NCBI GenBank assembly: GCA_002747055.1
Contig: PDSQ01000010.1
Span: forward strand, 1 to 45,730
DNA: 45,730 nucleotides
Source of the DNA: Gammaproteobacteria bacterium
GTDB taxonomy: Bacteria; Pseudomonadota; Gammaproteobacteria; Pseudomonadales; Oleiphilaceae
Reading direction: 5' to 3'
Part shown: positions 29,900 through 39,829 of the stretch, piece after piece
Numbering within the stretch: the stretch's first letter is position 1
How the letters are laid out: each line of letters starts with the position of its first letter
Made by a program: the position numbers and the translations under genes
Notes under the pieces: model-generated
Told to the model about the DNA's origin: nothing
Database searches by the model: none
What the model saw: the letters and a program-made list of their open reading frames with translations, nothing else

Positions 29900-31177
29900 C
29901 TAACGAAATAACCATCTGGGAGGTGATTTAATCCCTGTGGCATATTGCAGCACTTGCTGCTTGGCAAAAGGCAGCTTATCTGCCAGGTTGAGGCCCAGAT
30001 AGCGCAGCAACTTGAGCGGCGTATGGTTATTGCTGAAAGCATGGTAGAACAGATCCATCGCCAGCATCATTTGGCCATTCAACGGGCGCCGCTCAGACTC
30101 ATATCGTCTAAGGTGAACCGCTTCTCCAGGATCGGCGAGCGGTTTGCCGTCGCGAGAAAGAATTGCCACAAGTGCCATCACATCCTGAAACCCCAGATTG
30201 ACGCCTTGGCCCGCCAGTGGGTTGATAGTATGAGCGGCATCTCCGACCAATACGGCCCGCTTGCTAAAGTAAGTTTGAGCATGTCGCTTGATTAACGGAA
30301 ACCGCCCTCGATCGACAATACCGGTCACCGCAGGAAGGCAATCGGGATAGTGCTGCCAGATTTGACCGATCAATTGCGACTCACCAAGCTTCATCAGGCG
30401 ATCTATGTTGTCCGCTGTGTTATACCAGACCAGCGAAGCATAATGTTTGCCCGCCACATCCGGTAATGGCAAAAAGGCTAGCGGGCCGGTTGGTGTGAAC
30501 TCTTGCCAGGTTATATCCTGTTGCTTGCCGGCATATTCCACGGTAATGACCATGGCCTGTTGCTCGTATTGGTCGGAGCTGAAATCGATATTTGCCCATT
30601 TGCGCACTTGAGATAAGGCGCCATCTGCGCCTATCACCAGCTTCATGGTCACCGGCGGATGCTGTGTCAGGGTAAGAGTGGCTGTATCGGGTGAAAAATT
30701 CAGATCTTCCAAGTTGGCAGGGCACATTGAAGTAATGCCAGGCAATGACTCCATCGCTTTGTGCAGCGCCAGGTGAGTCAAATTGTTTTCGACAATGGAG
30801 CCGAGTTCTGGCGTATGAATATCCTTGCAGTTAAACAAGGTTCCTCGATGCCCGCCCAGCTTCGGCAACGGCAGACGGGGTGCCGACTTCTCCCAGACGG
30901 CGAGTCGGCGATAAGGGCATCTTCGCATCGCCTCGATATACTGCCAGGCACCATAGTCAGCCAGCATCTTTTGGCTGGCGAGACTTAAAGCAGAAACACG
31001 AATGCCAGGCTGCGATTGCGGATCGAACGGTGGCGGCCGCTGCCGATCAAACACCACGACTCGATAGTTGGCTCGAGCCAGTCCGCAAGCAAGCGCCGAA
31101 CCAACCATGCCAGCGCCTACAATACCGATATCGAATTGATTATCCGGCAAGTCACTTGCGTGCACGGGCGAATTCAT
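29900..31177 (-). CDS. ubiF: UbiF-type FAD monooxygenase of ubiquinone biosynthesis
   Basis: Flavoprotein hydroxylase of the UbiH/UbiF/Coq6 family, 425 residues from the ATG at 31177. GGGAG lies eight bases upstream; a start at 31228 adds 17 residues before the FAD fold and is less likely. FAD motifs are GAGMVG (21–26) and GDAAHTINPLAGQGVNLGFQD. Similarity is closest, from memory, to E. coli UbiF, with shared stretches such as MRRCPYRRL and MDLFYHAFSNNHTPLKLLRYLGL. That would make it the C6 hydroxylase acting on demethoxyubiquinol. UbiH or UbiI activity cannot be excluded. It is divergent from degQ. Confidence 0.82.
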   Translation of the reverse strand: MNSPVHASDLPDNQFDIGIVGAGMVGSALACGLARANYRVVVFDRQRPPPFDPQSQPGIRVSALSLASQKMLADYGAWQYIEAMRRCPYRRLAVWEKSAPRLPLPKLGGHRGTLFNCKDIHTPELGSIVENNLTHLALHKAMESLPGITSMCPANLEDLNFSPDTATLTLTQHPPVTMKLVIGADGALSQVRKWANIDFSSDQYEQQAMVITVEYAGKQQDITWQEFTPTGPLAFLPLPDVAGKHYASLVWYNTADNIDRLMKLGESQLIGQIWQHYPDCLPAVTGIVDRGRFPLIKRHAQTYFSKRAVLVGDAAHTINPLAGQGVNLGFQDVMALVAILSRDGKPLADPGEAVHLRRYESERRPLNGQMMLAMDLFYHAFSNNHTPLKLLRYLGLNLADKLPFAKQQVLQYATGIKSPPRWLFR

Positions 31178-31344
31178 CAAGGTTACTCCCTCTTTGTGTT
31201 TGTCTGACCAATCATATAGTAATACCATGTGCAGTGGAAGGCGTATGAAAAGGCATAGTCGACAAGGAAACAGCAGCTTGTCACTATGCGCTCAGGGCCG
31301 GCTGTATGATTGGTATCTGGACTTATCTTTGACGAGAAACAACG

Positions 31345-32736
31345 ATGAAATTGGTGGTAAATCGCTCAGTAATTAGCTGGCTGGCTTGCATCTGGTTTTG
31401 CATGGCAGGAACCTCCCACGCTGGTGTGCCAGCATCGCTGTTTGGCACTCATTCCGACGATACGCCGTCTCTGTCGCCGATGCTTCGCAAAGTTACCCCT
31501 GCCGTCGTCAATATCGCCACCTATACCCATGTTCGCCGAATCAACCCTCTGCTGGAAGACCCTTTTTTTCGACACTTCTTTCACTTACCCGACCCAGGTT
31601 CAAGGCTTGGGGGCAGGCCAAAACGTCGCACCCAAAGTGCCGGTTCCGGCGTTGTCGTAAATGCTGAAAAAGGGTTAATTCTCACCAATCATCATGTTAT
31701 CGATGGCGCCGATGAAATTGAAGTCACCCTGCAGGATGGACGCACCCTGGCGGCTACTTTACTGGGGTCGGACAGACAGGTCGATATCGCTTTGGTTCAG
31801 ATAAAGGCGGAGCAGTTGACTGAAGTAAAATGGGTCGATTCAAGCTCATTGGCGGTCGGCGATTTCGTCGTGGCGATCGGCAATCCGTTCGGTCTGGGGC
31901 AAACTGTAACTTCCGGTATTGTCAGTGCCCTCGGGCGAAGTGGTTTGGGCATTTACGGCTACGAAGATTTCATTCAGACCGATGCGTCAATCAACCCGGG
32001 AAATTCGGGAGGGGCACTGGTTAACCTCAAAGGGGAACTCATTGGCATCAACTCCGCGATCATCGCCCCGGCCGGTGGCAATGTCGGTATCGGTTTTGCC
32101 ATTCCCGCTGAAATTGCCCACAACGTCATGTTGCAACTGCTGGCGTTCGGAGAAGTGAGACGGGGCCAATTAGGTCTGATATTCCAAAATCTTACTGCTG
32201 ATTTATCGGAAGCTTTTGGCTTACCCTTGACAGAGGGAGCACTGGTTGTCAAAGTCGCGCCAGGCACATCGGCTGCAGAATCAGGCATTCGCCAGGGTGA
32301 TGTGGTGTTATCGGTCGATGGCAGGAAAATTCGCAATGCGGCTGACTTGCACAATCGAATTGGCCTTACCCCAGTCGGTTCGGAAATGAGATTAAAGATT
32401 TTTCGTTCCGGCAACATCATTGAAATCCGTGCCATAGTGGGTGAACGTGGTTCCTATGCCCGAAAAGGCGAAGAGTTTCATCCACTTTTACAGGGAGCGA
32501 TATTCAAAAACTACTATGGCAGCAAACAGGATGATCAGCCTGTAGCTGTGATTGTTGCAGATATCGAAGCCGGCCCAGCCAAATCGGCGGGTCTGGAAAA
32601 AGGTGATATCATCGTTTCCATTAACCGATACCGGATAAGAAATATGAGGGAATTTAAAAAAATTGCGGCAATGTCAGCTCAGGTATTACTGCGCATAGAA
32701 CGCAACGGCAGGACTTATTTTCTGGTAATCGGGTAA
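31345..32736 (+). CDS. degQ: Periplasmic Do-family serine protease (DegQ-like)
   Basis: 463 residues with a cleavable signal peptide ending near SHA-G (about residue 26). Trypsin-like protease domain with H117 (TNHHV), D147 (QVDIAL) and S221 (NPGNSGGAL), all intact. Two PDZ domains follow (about 262–350 and 375–460). The regulatory LA loop before the histidine is short, more like DegQ/DegS than DegP. Two PDZ domains favour DegQ, with a role in quality control of periplasmic proteins. Overall length matches DegQ (~455). Confidence 0.92.
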   Translation: MKLVVNRSVISWLACIWFCMAGTSHAGVPASLFGTHSDDTPSLSPMLRKVTPAVVNIATYTHVRRINPLLEDPFFRHFFHLPDPGSRLGGRPKRRTQSAGSGVVVNAEKGLILTNHHVIDGADEIEVTLQDGRTLAATLLGSDRQVDIALVQIKAEQLTEVKWVDSSSLAVGDFVVAIGNPFGLGQTVTSGIVSALGRSGLGIYGYEDFIQTDASINPGNSGGALVNLKGELIGINSAIIAPAGGNVGIGFAIPAEIAHNVMLQLLAFGEVRRGQLGLIFQNLTADLSEAFGLPLTEGALVVKVAPGTSAAESGIRQGDVVLSVDGRKIRNAADLHNRIGLTPVGSEMRLKIFRSGNIIEIRAIVGERGSYARKGEEFHPLLQGAIFKNYYGSKQDDQPVAVIVADIEAGPAKSAGLEKGDIIVSINRYRIRNMREFKKIAAMSAQVLLRIERNGRTYFLVIG

Positions 32737-32757
32737 CAATAGAAAAGCAGGTATTGT

Positions 32758-33294
32758 CTAGTCCAGCAGGTATTCCCGCGCTTTCACTTTATGCTCCATC
32801 CAGGATAGTTTTTTCTTTTTAGCCTCTGGCTTGGCAAAGCCCTCTGTCATTATGACCGGATTGACCAATTCGGCAAAATCACTGTATTGCATTTTTATAA
32901 CCTCACCCCGACTACCCGAACTGAAGGTGATTTCCGGGTTATTGGAGAGAGTGTCACACATATACACATTCATGCCAAACAGATTACCAAATGGTGGCAT
33001 AGATCCAACTTCACAATCCGGAAAGGCATCCCGGAATTCTTCTTCGTAGGCCAATTCGATAAAATCAGTACCCATCGCGCGCATAAAATGATCCCAACGG
33101 ATTCTGTAAGAGGCTGGCAGAACCACCATAGCCATATGACCATCAATATCAATAATGACAGTTTTGGCCAGTTTATCGCCACAAATATGGGCTTTCTTGG
33201 CAATTTCCTGTGCCGTGTAAGCGGGCGAATGCTTGATCGAAACGTATTTGATTTTATTTGTATCGAGAAATTCTTTGAGTTGCTGAGCTGGCAT
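32758..33294 (-). CDS. YbaK/aminoacyl-tRNA deacylase-domain protein
   Basis: 178 residues from the ATG at 33294, which has GGAGG eight bases upstream (33318 is a weaker start). The YbaK/ProX fold fills about residues 1–150: HSPAYTAQEIA, a conserved lysine in KLAKTVIIDIDG, and PPFGNLFGM near the end of the fold. Members hydrolyse mischarged aminoacyl-tRNAs in trans. The substrate amino acid is not readable here. The basic C-terminal tail (PEAKKKKLSW) is extra. It converges with degQ. Confidence 0.85.
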   Translation of the reverse strand: MPAQQLKEFLDTNKIKYVSIKHSPAYTAQEIAKKAHICGDKLAKTVIIDIDGHMAMVVLPASYRIRWDHFMRAMGTDFIELAYEEEFRDAFPDCEVGSMPPFGNLFGMNVYMCDTLSNNPEITFSSGSRGEVIKMQYSDFAELVNPVIMTEGFAKPEAKKKKLSWMEHKVKAREYLLD

Positions 33295-33416
33295 TACTGC
33301 AACCTCCAAATGAAACATCAGTGAGCAACTATTAGATTAGTCTAGTTGCCACGAGACGAATACAAAGATTTGTTATAAGAAAGTGTATAACCTGTTAGCT
33401 CGAGTGTCGTTTTTTT

Positions 33417-33460
33417 GCTAGCCATCACGCGGCATGGATCACATCTGCCGCGTAGCTAGC
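33417..33460. repeat. Interrupted inverted repeat downstream of the MscS-type channel gene
   Basis: GCTAGC and ACGCGGCA (33417–33434) pair with TGCCGCGT and GCTAGC (33446–33460), with a small bulge. The hairpin lies just after the leftward mscS stop. On the transcript strand no U-run follows (A-run instead), so it is not a standard intrinsic terminator for mscS. It may stop or stabilise transcripts in another way. Confidence 0.4.
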
Positions 33461-33483
33461 TCGTTTATTTCTCACCCTGTCAA

Positions 33484-34323
33484 TCAGGAAACGTTGTGCA
33501 TATGCACATCTTGTTGCGGGAATGGAATAGATATGCCTTCAGCGTCGAATGCTTTCTTGACGTTTTCAGTCATATCGAAATAGATACCCCAGTAATCGCC
33601 GGCGTTTGCCCAGAGTCGTACTTTGAAATTGACTGAACTATCAGCCAGTTCCGCAACGACAATCTGGCGTGCAGGTGTTTGAAGAACGCGTGTATCTTCT
33701 TCTGCCAGCCGATTGAGAATCGCTTTCGCTTTGTCAATATCATCGTTGTAACCGATACCAAAGACCAGCTCTATACGCCGAGTCGGCTCGGCACTGATGT
33801 TGATCAAGCTACCATTCGATAACGCACCGTTCGGAATGATAACTTTTCTATTGTCTGGCGTCAGAATGATGGTGTTGAATATCTGGATCTCGCGCACGGT
33901 TCCCGCATACCCCTGGGCCTCGATCACATCGCCAACCTTGAACGGTTTAAACAGCAGTATGAGCGCGCCACCGGCAAAGTTTGCCAGGCTACCCTGGAGT
34001 GCCAAGCCAACGGCCAAACCGGCAGCACCAAGCACGGCGATGAACGAGGTGGTCTGTATCCCGAGCATGGATACAACGGAAATAATGAGCATTAGCTTCA
34101 GGCCGATTGAGCTCAAACTATGCAAAAAACTTAGTAAGGTAGCTTCAACCTTTGATGCCAACGCCTTATCCAGTGCATTGACCAGGCGATTGATGATCCA
34201 CATACCAATAATCAGCGTGAAAATCGCCAGTAATAGATTTGGACCATGGGTCATAGCCATATTGATAAGCCATTCGGTGATTTCTTCGACTTTGCCTTGG
34301 CCAGTGGTGACGAGATCTTCCAT
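33484..34323 (-). CDS. mscS: Small-conductance mechanosensitive channel (MscS family)
   Basis: 279-residue inner-membrane channel that opens under turgor. Three helices lie at about 28–48, 68–90 and 95–128. The pore helix has the Gly/Ala packing pattern (GAAGLAVGLALQGSLANFAGG), followed by the beta domain with FKPFKVGDVIE and a C-terminal alpha/beta domain. Length matches E. coli MscS (286). AAGGAA precedes the ATG. Confidence 0.93.
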   Translation of the reverse strand: MEDLVTTGQGKVEEITEWLINMAMTHGPNLLLAIFTLIIGMWIINRLVNALDKALASKVEATLLSFLHSLSSIGLKLMLIISVVSMLGIQTTSFIAVLGAAGLAVGLALQGSLANFAGGALILLFKPFKVGDVIEAQGYAGTVREIQIFNTIILTPDNRKVIIPNGALSNGSLINISAEPTRRIELVFGIGYNDDIDKAKAILNRLAEEDTRVLQTPARQIVVAELADSSVNFKVRLWANAGDYWGIYFDMTENVKKAFDAEGISIPFPQQDVHMHNVS

Positions 34324-34392
34324 AGGGAATTCCTTGATAGTTGAAATAAATAGAATGTGAGCGTTTTTTCACACTCTTTCTTTTATAGTTAT

Positions 34393-34419
34393 ATCCTTCA
34401 AATCAGCGAAATGAAGGAT
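34393..34419. repeat. Perfect 8-bp inverted repeat in a divergent spacer
   Basis: ATCCTTCA (34393–34400) and TGAAGGAT (34412–34419) are separated by 11 bases between mscS and the methyltransferase gene. It could be an operator or an RNA hairpin; no U-tract follows on either strand. Confidence 0.35.
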
Positions 34420-34545
34420 TATTATGTTCGCCATTGCGGGGCTGAACTATGCTTCCGTCGCTAAGAATACAAGACAAATTCAAATGTGAACAGTATTTAT
34501 TTAGCCTTAACCGAACTTGTCGTTCTCTATACGGTGAAAATTGGG

Positions 34546-35202
34546 ATGAACATCGATCGAATGACGAACAACCTGAGAAAAACTTTACCCCATGCAGGTT
34601 TAACGACAACGGTTTTACCTGGGTGTCCGGCAATCAAGTTATTCCTGTTTGACCCGGAACAATTGCCAGGACCGCTTGACCATGACACCGCTCAAGCTGT
34701 GGTGGCAGAACCTGCTTATTGGTCATTCTGTTGGGCCAGCGGGCAGGCGATGGCAAGCTACTTGCTGCATCACCCTCAGCTTGTTCGCAACCGACAGGTG
34801 CTCGATTTCGGCGCAGGTTCCGGTGTTGTCGCCATTGCCGCCGCAATGGCCGGTGCGAAGTCAGTTACAGCATTTGATATCGACCCGCAGGCACTCGATG
34901 CCTGTCTCGCCAACGCCCAGCTCAATAATGTTTCGTTGTCTGTAATATCTGACTTTGACGCGCTCCGGAAAATCGATGTTATTACCGCCGCCGATGTATT
35001 GTATGATAGGGACAATATGCACTGGCTGGAAATACTGTTAACGCGGGCAGACAAGGTTCTCTTGGCAGACTCGCGTATCAAGGATCTGAATCACCCGGGT
35101 TATGTGATGGATCAGGTCTACAGCTGCCGAACCTGGCCAGATTTGAATGAGTTTGAAGAGTTTAATTCGGTACGGATTTATCAGGGAGAAAAAAACAGCT
35201 AG
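34546..35202 (+). CDS. Class I SAM-dependent methyltransferase, ETFB-lysine/METTL20-like
   Basis: 218 residues from the ATG at 34546 (34561 is possible; 34486 adds residues without support). SAM-binding motif I is VLDFGAGSGVVAIAAA, motif II FDIDPQALDACLAN. The preceding EPAYWSFCWASGQAMASYLL and the LP..LFLF segment resemble the family of ETFB lysine methyltransferases (Methyltransf_16-like) rather than PrmA. Substrate in this organism unknown. It is followed by a thioredoxin-like gene after 124 bp. Confidence 0.78.
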   Translation: MNIDRMTNNLRKTLPHAGLTTTVLPGCPAIKLFLFDPEQLPGPLDHDTAQAVVAEPAYWSFCWASGQAMASYLLHHPQLVRNRQVLDFGAGSGVVAIAAAMAGAKSVTAFDIDPQALDACLANAQLNNVSLSVISDFDALRKIDVITAADVLYDRDNMHWLEILLTRADKVLLADSRIKDLNHPGYVMDQVYSCRTWPDLNEFEEFNSVRIYQGEKNS

Positions 35203-35326
35203 GATTTGCATGGCACACAACGACCAGCTTTAATCCTGCCCGGCTAAAGGTGGCATTATGTCGCGCCTTACCTTGTGCGGTTGCAACAACCCGACCTGAA
35301 TCACCACGAAAGTTAAGAGGTTACCC

Positions 35327-35791
35327 ATGAAAACCATCCATCTTGTACTACTTCTTTCTTTTACTCTGCTCAGCGGAACCCTGCATGCAGGGCCTGGCGC
35401 TGGGCAGCCCTTCCCGAAGCTGACTCTCAAAGATCAATTCGAGAACCCGCACTCCATAACCAAAACCGACAAACTGATACTAATCTCGTTTGATCGTGAG
35501 GTCTCCGATGTGGTTAACGAATTTTTGGCAACGCAGCCCAAGATATTTTTGGACAGGCATCACGCCCGTTATATTTCTGATATCAGCGCTATGCCGGGCA
35601 TCGTCACCAAGCTCTTTGCAATACCTAAAATGAAAGACTACAACTACTTACTGATGCTGGCGACCGAAGCTGAATTCAAGGCACAGTTTGATCATCAGCA
35701 AGGTAAGCTGACCGTTTACCATCTCGAGGATGGTGTTATCGAAAGCATAGAGTTTGTTGAGGCTAGCAAGGTAGCCGGTCTTTTCCAATAG
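35327..35791 (+). CDS. Exported thioredoxin-fold-like protein without cysteines
   Basis: 154 residues with a signal peptide (cleavage near LHA-G, about residue 21). The mature part has a thioredoxin-like pattern (GQPFPKLTLKDQFENPHSI, as in TlpA/AhpC-like proteins) but no CxxC and no cysteine at all, so it cannot be a redox enzyme. Similar proteins in marine gammaproteobacteria are sometimes mislabelled as dehydrogenases (from memory). AAGAGG precedes the ATG. Function unknown; probably periplasmic. Confidence 0.7.
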   Translation: MKTIHLVLLLSFTLLSGTLHAGPGAGQPFPKLTLKDQFENPHSITKTDKLILISFDREVSDVVNEFLATQPKIFLDRHHARYISDISAMPGIVTKLFAIPKMKDYNYLLMLATEAEFKAQFDHQQGKLTVYHLEDGVIESIEFVEASKVAGLFQ

Positions 35792-35914
35792 TGGTCGCTG
35801 CGGGCCATCAACCACGGATAAAACAAGTGGCGACTTATGACGTGCGCCGCTCAGTTTTAGCGGAAGTCCGGAAAGTGTTCCCAAACATTGAATTGGTTAC
35901 TCGGGAGAGAGCAA

Positions 35915-36667
35915 ATGGGAAAGGGTTTTACTGAAGGCGCGGGTTACTTCAAACAAGGTTTGAGCCTGATAAAAGAGCCAGCGTTTCGCTGGTTTGTGAT
36001 CACTCCTTTATTGCTGAATATCGCTGTATTTGCACTGTTTTTCTATTTTGCCGGTGAAGTGTACTCATCATTGGTAAACTGGTTTATGGGTTTTCTACCA
36101 GAGTGGCTGGCTTTTCTCAGCTGGCTGTTATGGCTTGTCTACGGCACCCTGGTTGTGGTGATTTTAGCTTATGGCTTCGTTATGGCGGCTAACCTGATTG
36201 GATCGCCGTTTTACGGTATTTTATCCGAACTGGTGCAGAAAAAACTGGCAGGTCAGGTGCCGGAAGTGGCCGGTGGCTGGCAGGCTGTTCTGGCGTCCAT
36301 ACCCCAGGCCATTTTTCGGGAGTCAAGTAAAATCTTGTATTATTTACCTCGCGCCATCGGGCTGCTTGTTCTTGGTTTTATACCCATAATCAATCTGTTC
36401 GCCGCCGTATTGTGGTTTCTTTTTTCTTCTTGGATGATGGCCATTCAATATGTCGATTACCCCTCGGACAACAACCGCCAGAAGTTTGGCGTGATGCGTC
36501 GCAAGCTGGCCTTAGACCGAGGACAGGCACTGGGATTTGGCATGCCCGTCTTTATCGGTTCGATGATTCCGGTGGTTAACCTGGTTATTGTGCCCGCCGC
36601 CGTTTGCGGTGCTACCGCCTATTGGGTTGGCACCAAAGCAATGCAAGAGCAAGAGACAGCCGGTTAA
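35915..36667 (+). CDS. cysZ: Sulfate transporter CysZ (EI24 family)
   Basis: 250 residues from the ATG at 35915, which has GGGAGAG just upstream; the 35888 start adds nine residues. Four main hydrophobic regions, with the family pattern around NLIGSPFYGILSELV and YLPRAIGLLVLGFIPIIN. CysZ takes up sulfate for cysteine synthesis, though no other cys gene is nearby. Converges with phoR. Confidence 0.9.
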   Translation: MGKGFTEGAGYFKQGLSLIKEPAFRWFVITPLLLNIAVFALFFYFAGEVYSSLVNWFMGFLPEWLAFLSWLLWLVYGTLVVVILAYGFVMAANLIGSPFYGILSELVQKKLAGQVPEVAGGWQAVLASIPQAIFRESSKILYYLPRAIGLLVLGFIPIINLFAAVLWFLFSSWMMAIQYVDYPSDNNRQKFGVMRRKLALDRGQALGFGMPVFIGSMIPVVNLVIVPAAVCGATAYWVGTKAMQEQETAG

Positions 36668-36762
36668 ATCAGCCTGAGCTAGCCAGCCAGACACAAACAA
36701 AATTGGCAAAGCCCAGGCCTAGCGAACAAGCGACGGTTCAGGATTGTTGAGTACCGAGTCCA

Positions 36763-38079
36763 CTAGACAGCAACTGGTGTCTGGCTGACATCGACATACC
36801 GGGAATTCGGGAAGTAACACCTGAACTCGCTGCCCCGCCCTGGAAAACTGCTGATTTTCAGCTCGCCATCATGGTTTATCAAAACGTGTTTGACAATTGC
36901 CAGGCCCAAGCCTGTGCCACCTTCGTTACTGTTTCTTCCTGGATCTACCCGATAAAACCGCTCGGTGAGCCGGGGAATGTGATGGGAGTCGAACCCCACT
37001 CCGTTATCTGTCACGGCAAAACAGGCGCCACTTAGTTCTTTGATCCACCGAATATCAATATGCCCTCCGGCAGGAGTATACTTGATGGCGTTGAACACAA
37101 GATTTGACAAGGCGCTCCGAACCTGCTGCATATCCCCCATAATATCGCCGGCTTCTACAGTAAACTCGATGCCATGTCGCTTTTCCTGGTTTATCGCCAG
37201 CGCATCCTGACGAATACCTTCAATGACCTGTTTCATATTGATAGGCTTTTGATTATTTCGAACATCACTGGTCTCGAACTTTGCAAGCATTAACAAATCG
37301 CTGATCAGACTTTCCATTCGGGTCGACTGCCGGGCCATAGTTTGCAATGCCCGGTGCCACTTCTCAGGTAATTGCTCACTGTTATCGTTGATGGTTTCGA
37401 GATAACCACTGATAACGGTCAAAGGTGTAACCAATTCATGGGAGACATTACTGATAAAATCCTTTCTCATCTGCTCGAGGTTGTGTATATGGGTAACATC
37501 CTGCACGATAATCAATCTGTTTTCCTCGCCAAAAAGGGAGAACATAAACTCCAAATGGATATGAGGGGTGATAGACGAAGGCTGCTCGAAGGGTATCCTA
37601 TAGTCTTTTTTTGCGTAGTATCGTTTGAATTCGGGCTGGCGAATCAGGTTGTAAACCCGTTGCCCCCTGTCGGCGGGATATGTAAAACCAAGTAGACTGC
37701 TGGCGGCAGCATTCCACCACTCGATTCTACCCAGGCCATCAGTGATGATAACTCCATCTTTCAGCGAGTTTGCGGATTCCTGAATACGCTGAATATAGGA
37801 CTGCAAACGCTCGTTAGCTCGCAGATGGCGAATCTGCAGCCTATGTATACCGTCAAACAAGTCACCCCATAGCCCCCAGCTTTCTGGCGGATCAAGCTGC
37901 TCGGCGGAACGATTCAACCAGGCCAGCAAGCGCAAAGTCTGGATCAATGTCCAGACAAGATAAGCCAATACGCCGGCAAACAAGATCCAGACAAATTGAC
38001 CGATTAGCAACCCGATGGCAATCAACACAGCCAACCCGATTGTCAGCCGCAACACATAGTGTAACCCGCGCTTTCTCAT
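36763..38079 (-). CDS. phoR: Phosphate regulon sensor kinase PhoR
   Basis: 438-residue membrane histidine kinase. Two N-terminal helices (about 8–45), a PhoR-type linker (about 50–95), PAS (about 98–195), HisKA with H214 in NVSHELVTPL, and HATPase_c with NLVFNAIKYTP, DNGVGF and GGTGLGL. The usual Arg after SHEL is Val here. It autophosphorylates at low phosphate and passes phosphate to PhoB. It lies 35 bp downstream of phoB in one operon. Confidence 0.95.
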   Translation of the reverse strand: MRKRGLHYVLRLTIGLAVLIAIGLLIGQFVWILFAGVLAYLVWTLIQTLRLLAWLNRSAEQLDPPESWGLWGDLFDGIHRLQIRHLRANERLQSYIQRIQESANSLKDGVIITDGLGRIEWWNAAASSLLGFTYPADRGQRVYNLIRQPEFKRYYAKKDYRIPFEQPSSITPHIHLEFMFSLFGEENRLIIVQDVTHIHNLEQMRKDFISNVSHELVTPLTVISGYLETINDNSEQLPEKWHRALQTMARQSTRMESLISDLLMLAKFETSDVRNNQKPINMKQVIEGIRQDALAINQEKRHGIEFTVEAGDIMGDMQQVRSALSNLVFNAIKYTPAGGHIDIRWIKELSGACFAVTDNGVGFDSHHIPRLTERFYRVDPGRNSNEGGTGLGLAIVKHVLINHDGELKISSFPGRGSEFRCYFPNSRYVDVSQTPVAV

Positions 38080-38114
38080 TTCGGCAAAACCCCGGTTAAC
38101 CTTGTCGGCCAGAG

Positions 38115-38807
38115 TCAGGCAGCCTTGGTGGAAAAACGATAACCGGCACCACGAACGGTTTGAATCAAATGATCGTATCGCTCACCCAGCGCCTTTCTCA
38201 ACCTTCTGATATGGACATCGACGGTACGTTCTTCGACGTAGACGTTGCCGCCCCATACCTGGTTCAACAGTTGACTTCGCGTGTAAACCCGCTCTTGATG
38301 CGTCATAAAAAATTGTAACAGCCGGTACTCTGTCGGCCCCACTGCAATTGGCCTATCATTGGCGGTAACACGATGACAAACCGGATCCAACATCAACCCA
38401 TCTATTTCTATCACACTCTCTACGCCTGGCGGTGTGGTTCGCCGCAATACGGCTTTCAACCGCGCTACCAGCTCCCTTGGCGAGAAGGGTTTGGTGATAT
38501 AATCGTCGGCACCGACTTCCAGCCCCTGTATTTTGTTATCTTCTTCCGCTTTGGCCGTTAACATGATGATCGGAATTTCAGCTGTGTTTTCATCCTGTTT
38601 CAATCGACGAGCCAGCTCGATACCGGTGGCTCCCGGCAGCATCCAGTCAAGCAGGATCAAGTCCGGTTTCTGATCGATGATAATGGAATGTGCCGCTAAC
38701 GCATTTTCGGCTTCAAGGCAGCGATAATCTGCCATTTCCAGGGCAACGGCGATCATTTCGCGAATAGATGTTTCGTCGTCTACGATAAGTACGGTTCTAT
38801 CAGACAT
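38115..38807 (-). CDS. phoB: Phosphate regulon response regulator PhoB
   Basis: 230 residues: receiver domain with phosphoacceptor D54 (LLDWMLPG), acidic pair in VDDE and the [12 protein letters not shown] end, then an OmpR-type winged helix (about 135–228) with RLRKAL and TVRGAGYRF. Activates phosphate-starvation genes. A Pho box 81 bp upstream suggests autoregulation. Confidence 0.97.
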   Translation of the reverse strand: MSDRTVLIVDDETSIREMIAVALEMADYRCLEAENALAAHSIIIDQKPDLILLDWMLPGATGIELARRLKQDENTAEIPIIMLTAKAEEDNKIQGLEVGADDYITKPFSPRELVARLKAVLRRTTPPGVESVIEIDGLMLDPVCHRVTANDRPIAVGPTEYRLLQFFMTHQERVYTRSQLLNQVWGGNVYVEERTVDVHIRRLRKALGERYDHLIQTVRGAGYRFSTKAA

Positions 38808-38869
38808 TGTGGCATCCCGGTTGTAATTCAGATTAAATCCGGCAGAAACACTGAATTTAATTTACAACT

Positions 38870-38905
38870 ATATTACAACGGAAAATTGTGACACAAAGAT
38901 GACAA
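38870..38905 (-). promoter_or_regulatory. Pho box and -10 element of phoB
   Basis: On the minus strand, TTGTCAT–CTTT–GTGTCAC (38888–38905) matches the Pho box pattern of two CTGTCAT-like heptamers spaced by four bases. A TAATAT -10 (38870–38875) follows 12 bases later, the geometry of PhoB-activated promoters that lack a -35. Confidence 0.7.
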
Positions 38906-38953
38906 AGGATGAAAAATAATCGATCTAGCACTACCCATGCACACTCACGGCTT

Positions 38954-39829
38954 TCACACCGGCCAGGTTTCGAACAACAGACCACAAAATACCGCCAGCC
39001 CAACATAATGATTATGTAAAAATGCCTGAAAACACTTAGCTTTATCGCGATTGCGAATCAAATATTGTTGGTAGACAAATAGCGTTGCCGCCACCAATAC
39101 ACCAATGAAAAACAGGCTACCAAAGTGAACCTGGTAACCGGCAACCATTAACAGCACAATGGTCATTGACTGCAACCCAGCAATAATCGTTTTATCGGCT
39201 GGGCCAAACAAGATGGCGGTGGATTTGATACCGATTTTAACGTCATCGTCGCGATCGACCATGGCATAGATGGTATCGTAGGCGATTGTCCATACGACGG
39301 TGGCGAGATAAAGCAGCCATGTCAGTGAATTTAGCTGTTCGATCTGTGCCATAAAGGCCATTGGCACAGCCCAGGCAAACGCGGCTCCCAAGACCACTTG
39401 AGGCAAATAGGTATGACGTTTCATAAATGGATAGACAAAAGCGAGCAACAAACCACCAAAGGCAAGCAACAGCGTAGCCTGATTGGTCATCAGAACCAAC
39501 AAAAACGCGCCAAAGCACAGCACAAAAAACAGCCATAGGGCTTCCCTCTCACTGATTCGTCCAGATGTGAGGGGACGGTTTCGAGTCCGTTCAACATACC
39601 TGTCCAGATGACGATCCGCATAGTCATTGATGACACATCCGGCTGATCGCATCAAAAATACGCCCAAAGAAAAAATGACAAAATTCTTCAACGAAGGAAA
39701 CCCTTCGGCTGCAAACCACAGCGCCCAGAGTGTCGGCCAGAGCAGCAACAAAGTACCTATGGGTTTATCTATCCGCATCAGCTCGGTGTAAACAGCACGT
39801 TTTTGCTGAGCAGTTTCAATTGCATTCAT
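38954..39829 (-). CDS. ubiA: 4-hydroxybenzoate octaprenyltransferase
   Basis: Membrane prenyltransferase that attaches the polyprenyl tail to 4-hydroxybenzoate in ubiquinone biosynthesis. 291 residues, many hydrophobic helices. The two Asp-rich motifs are NDYADRHLD (68–76) and YDTIYAMVDRDDD (184–196). The start overlaps the ubiC stop by four bases (ATGA), so the two are coupled. Confidence 0.97.
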   Translation of the reverse strand: MNAIETAQQKRAVYTELMRIDKPIGTLLLLWPTLWALWFAAEGFPSLKNFVIFSLGVFLMRSAGCVINDYADRHLDRYVERTRNRPLTSGRISEREALWLFFVLCFGAFLLVLMTNQATLLLAFGGLLLAFVYPFMKRHTYLPQVVLGAAFAWAVPMAFMAQIEQLNSLTWLLYLATVVWTIAYDTIYAMVDRDDDVKIGIKSTAILFGPADKTIIAGLQSMTIVLLMVAGYQVHFGSLFFIGVLVAATLFVYQQYLIRNRDKAKCFQAFLHNHYVGLAVFCGLLFETWPV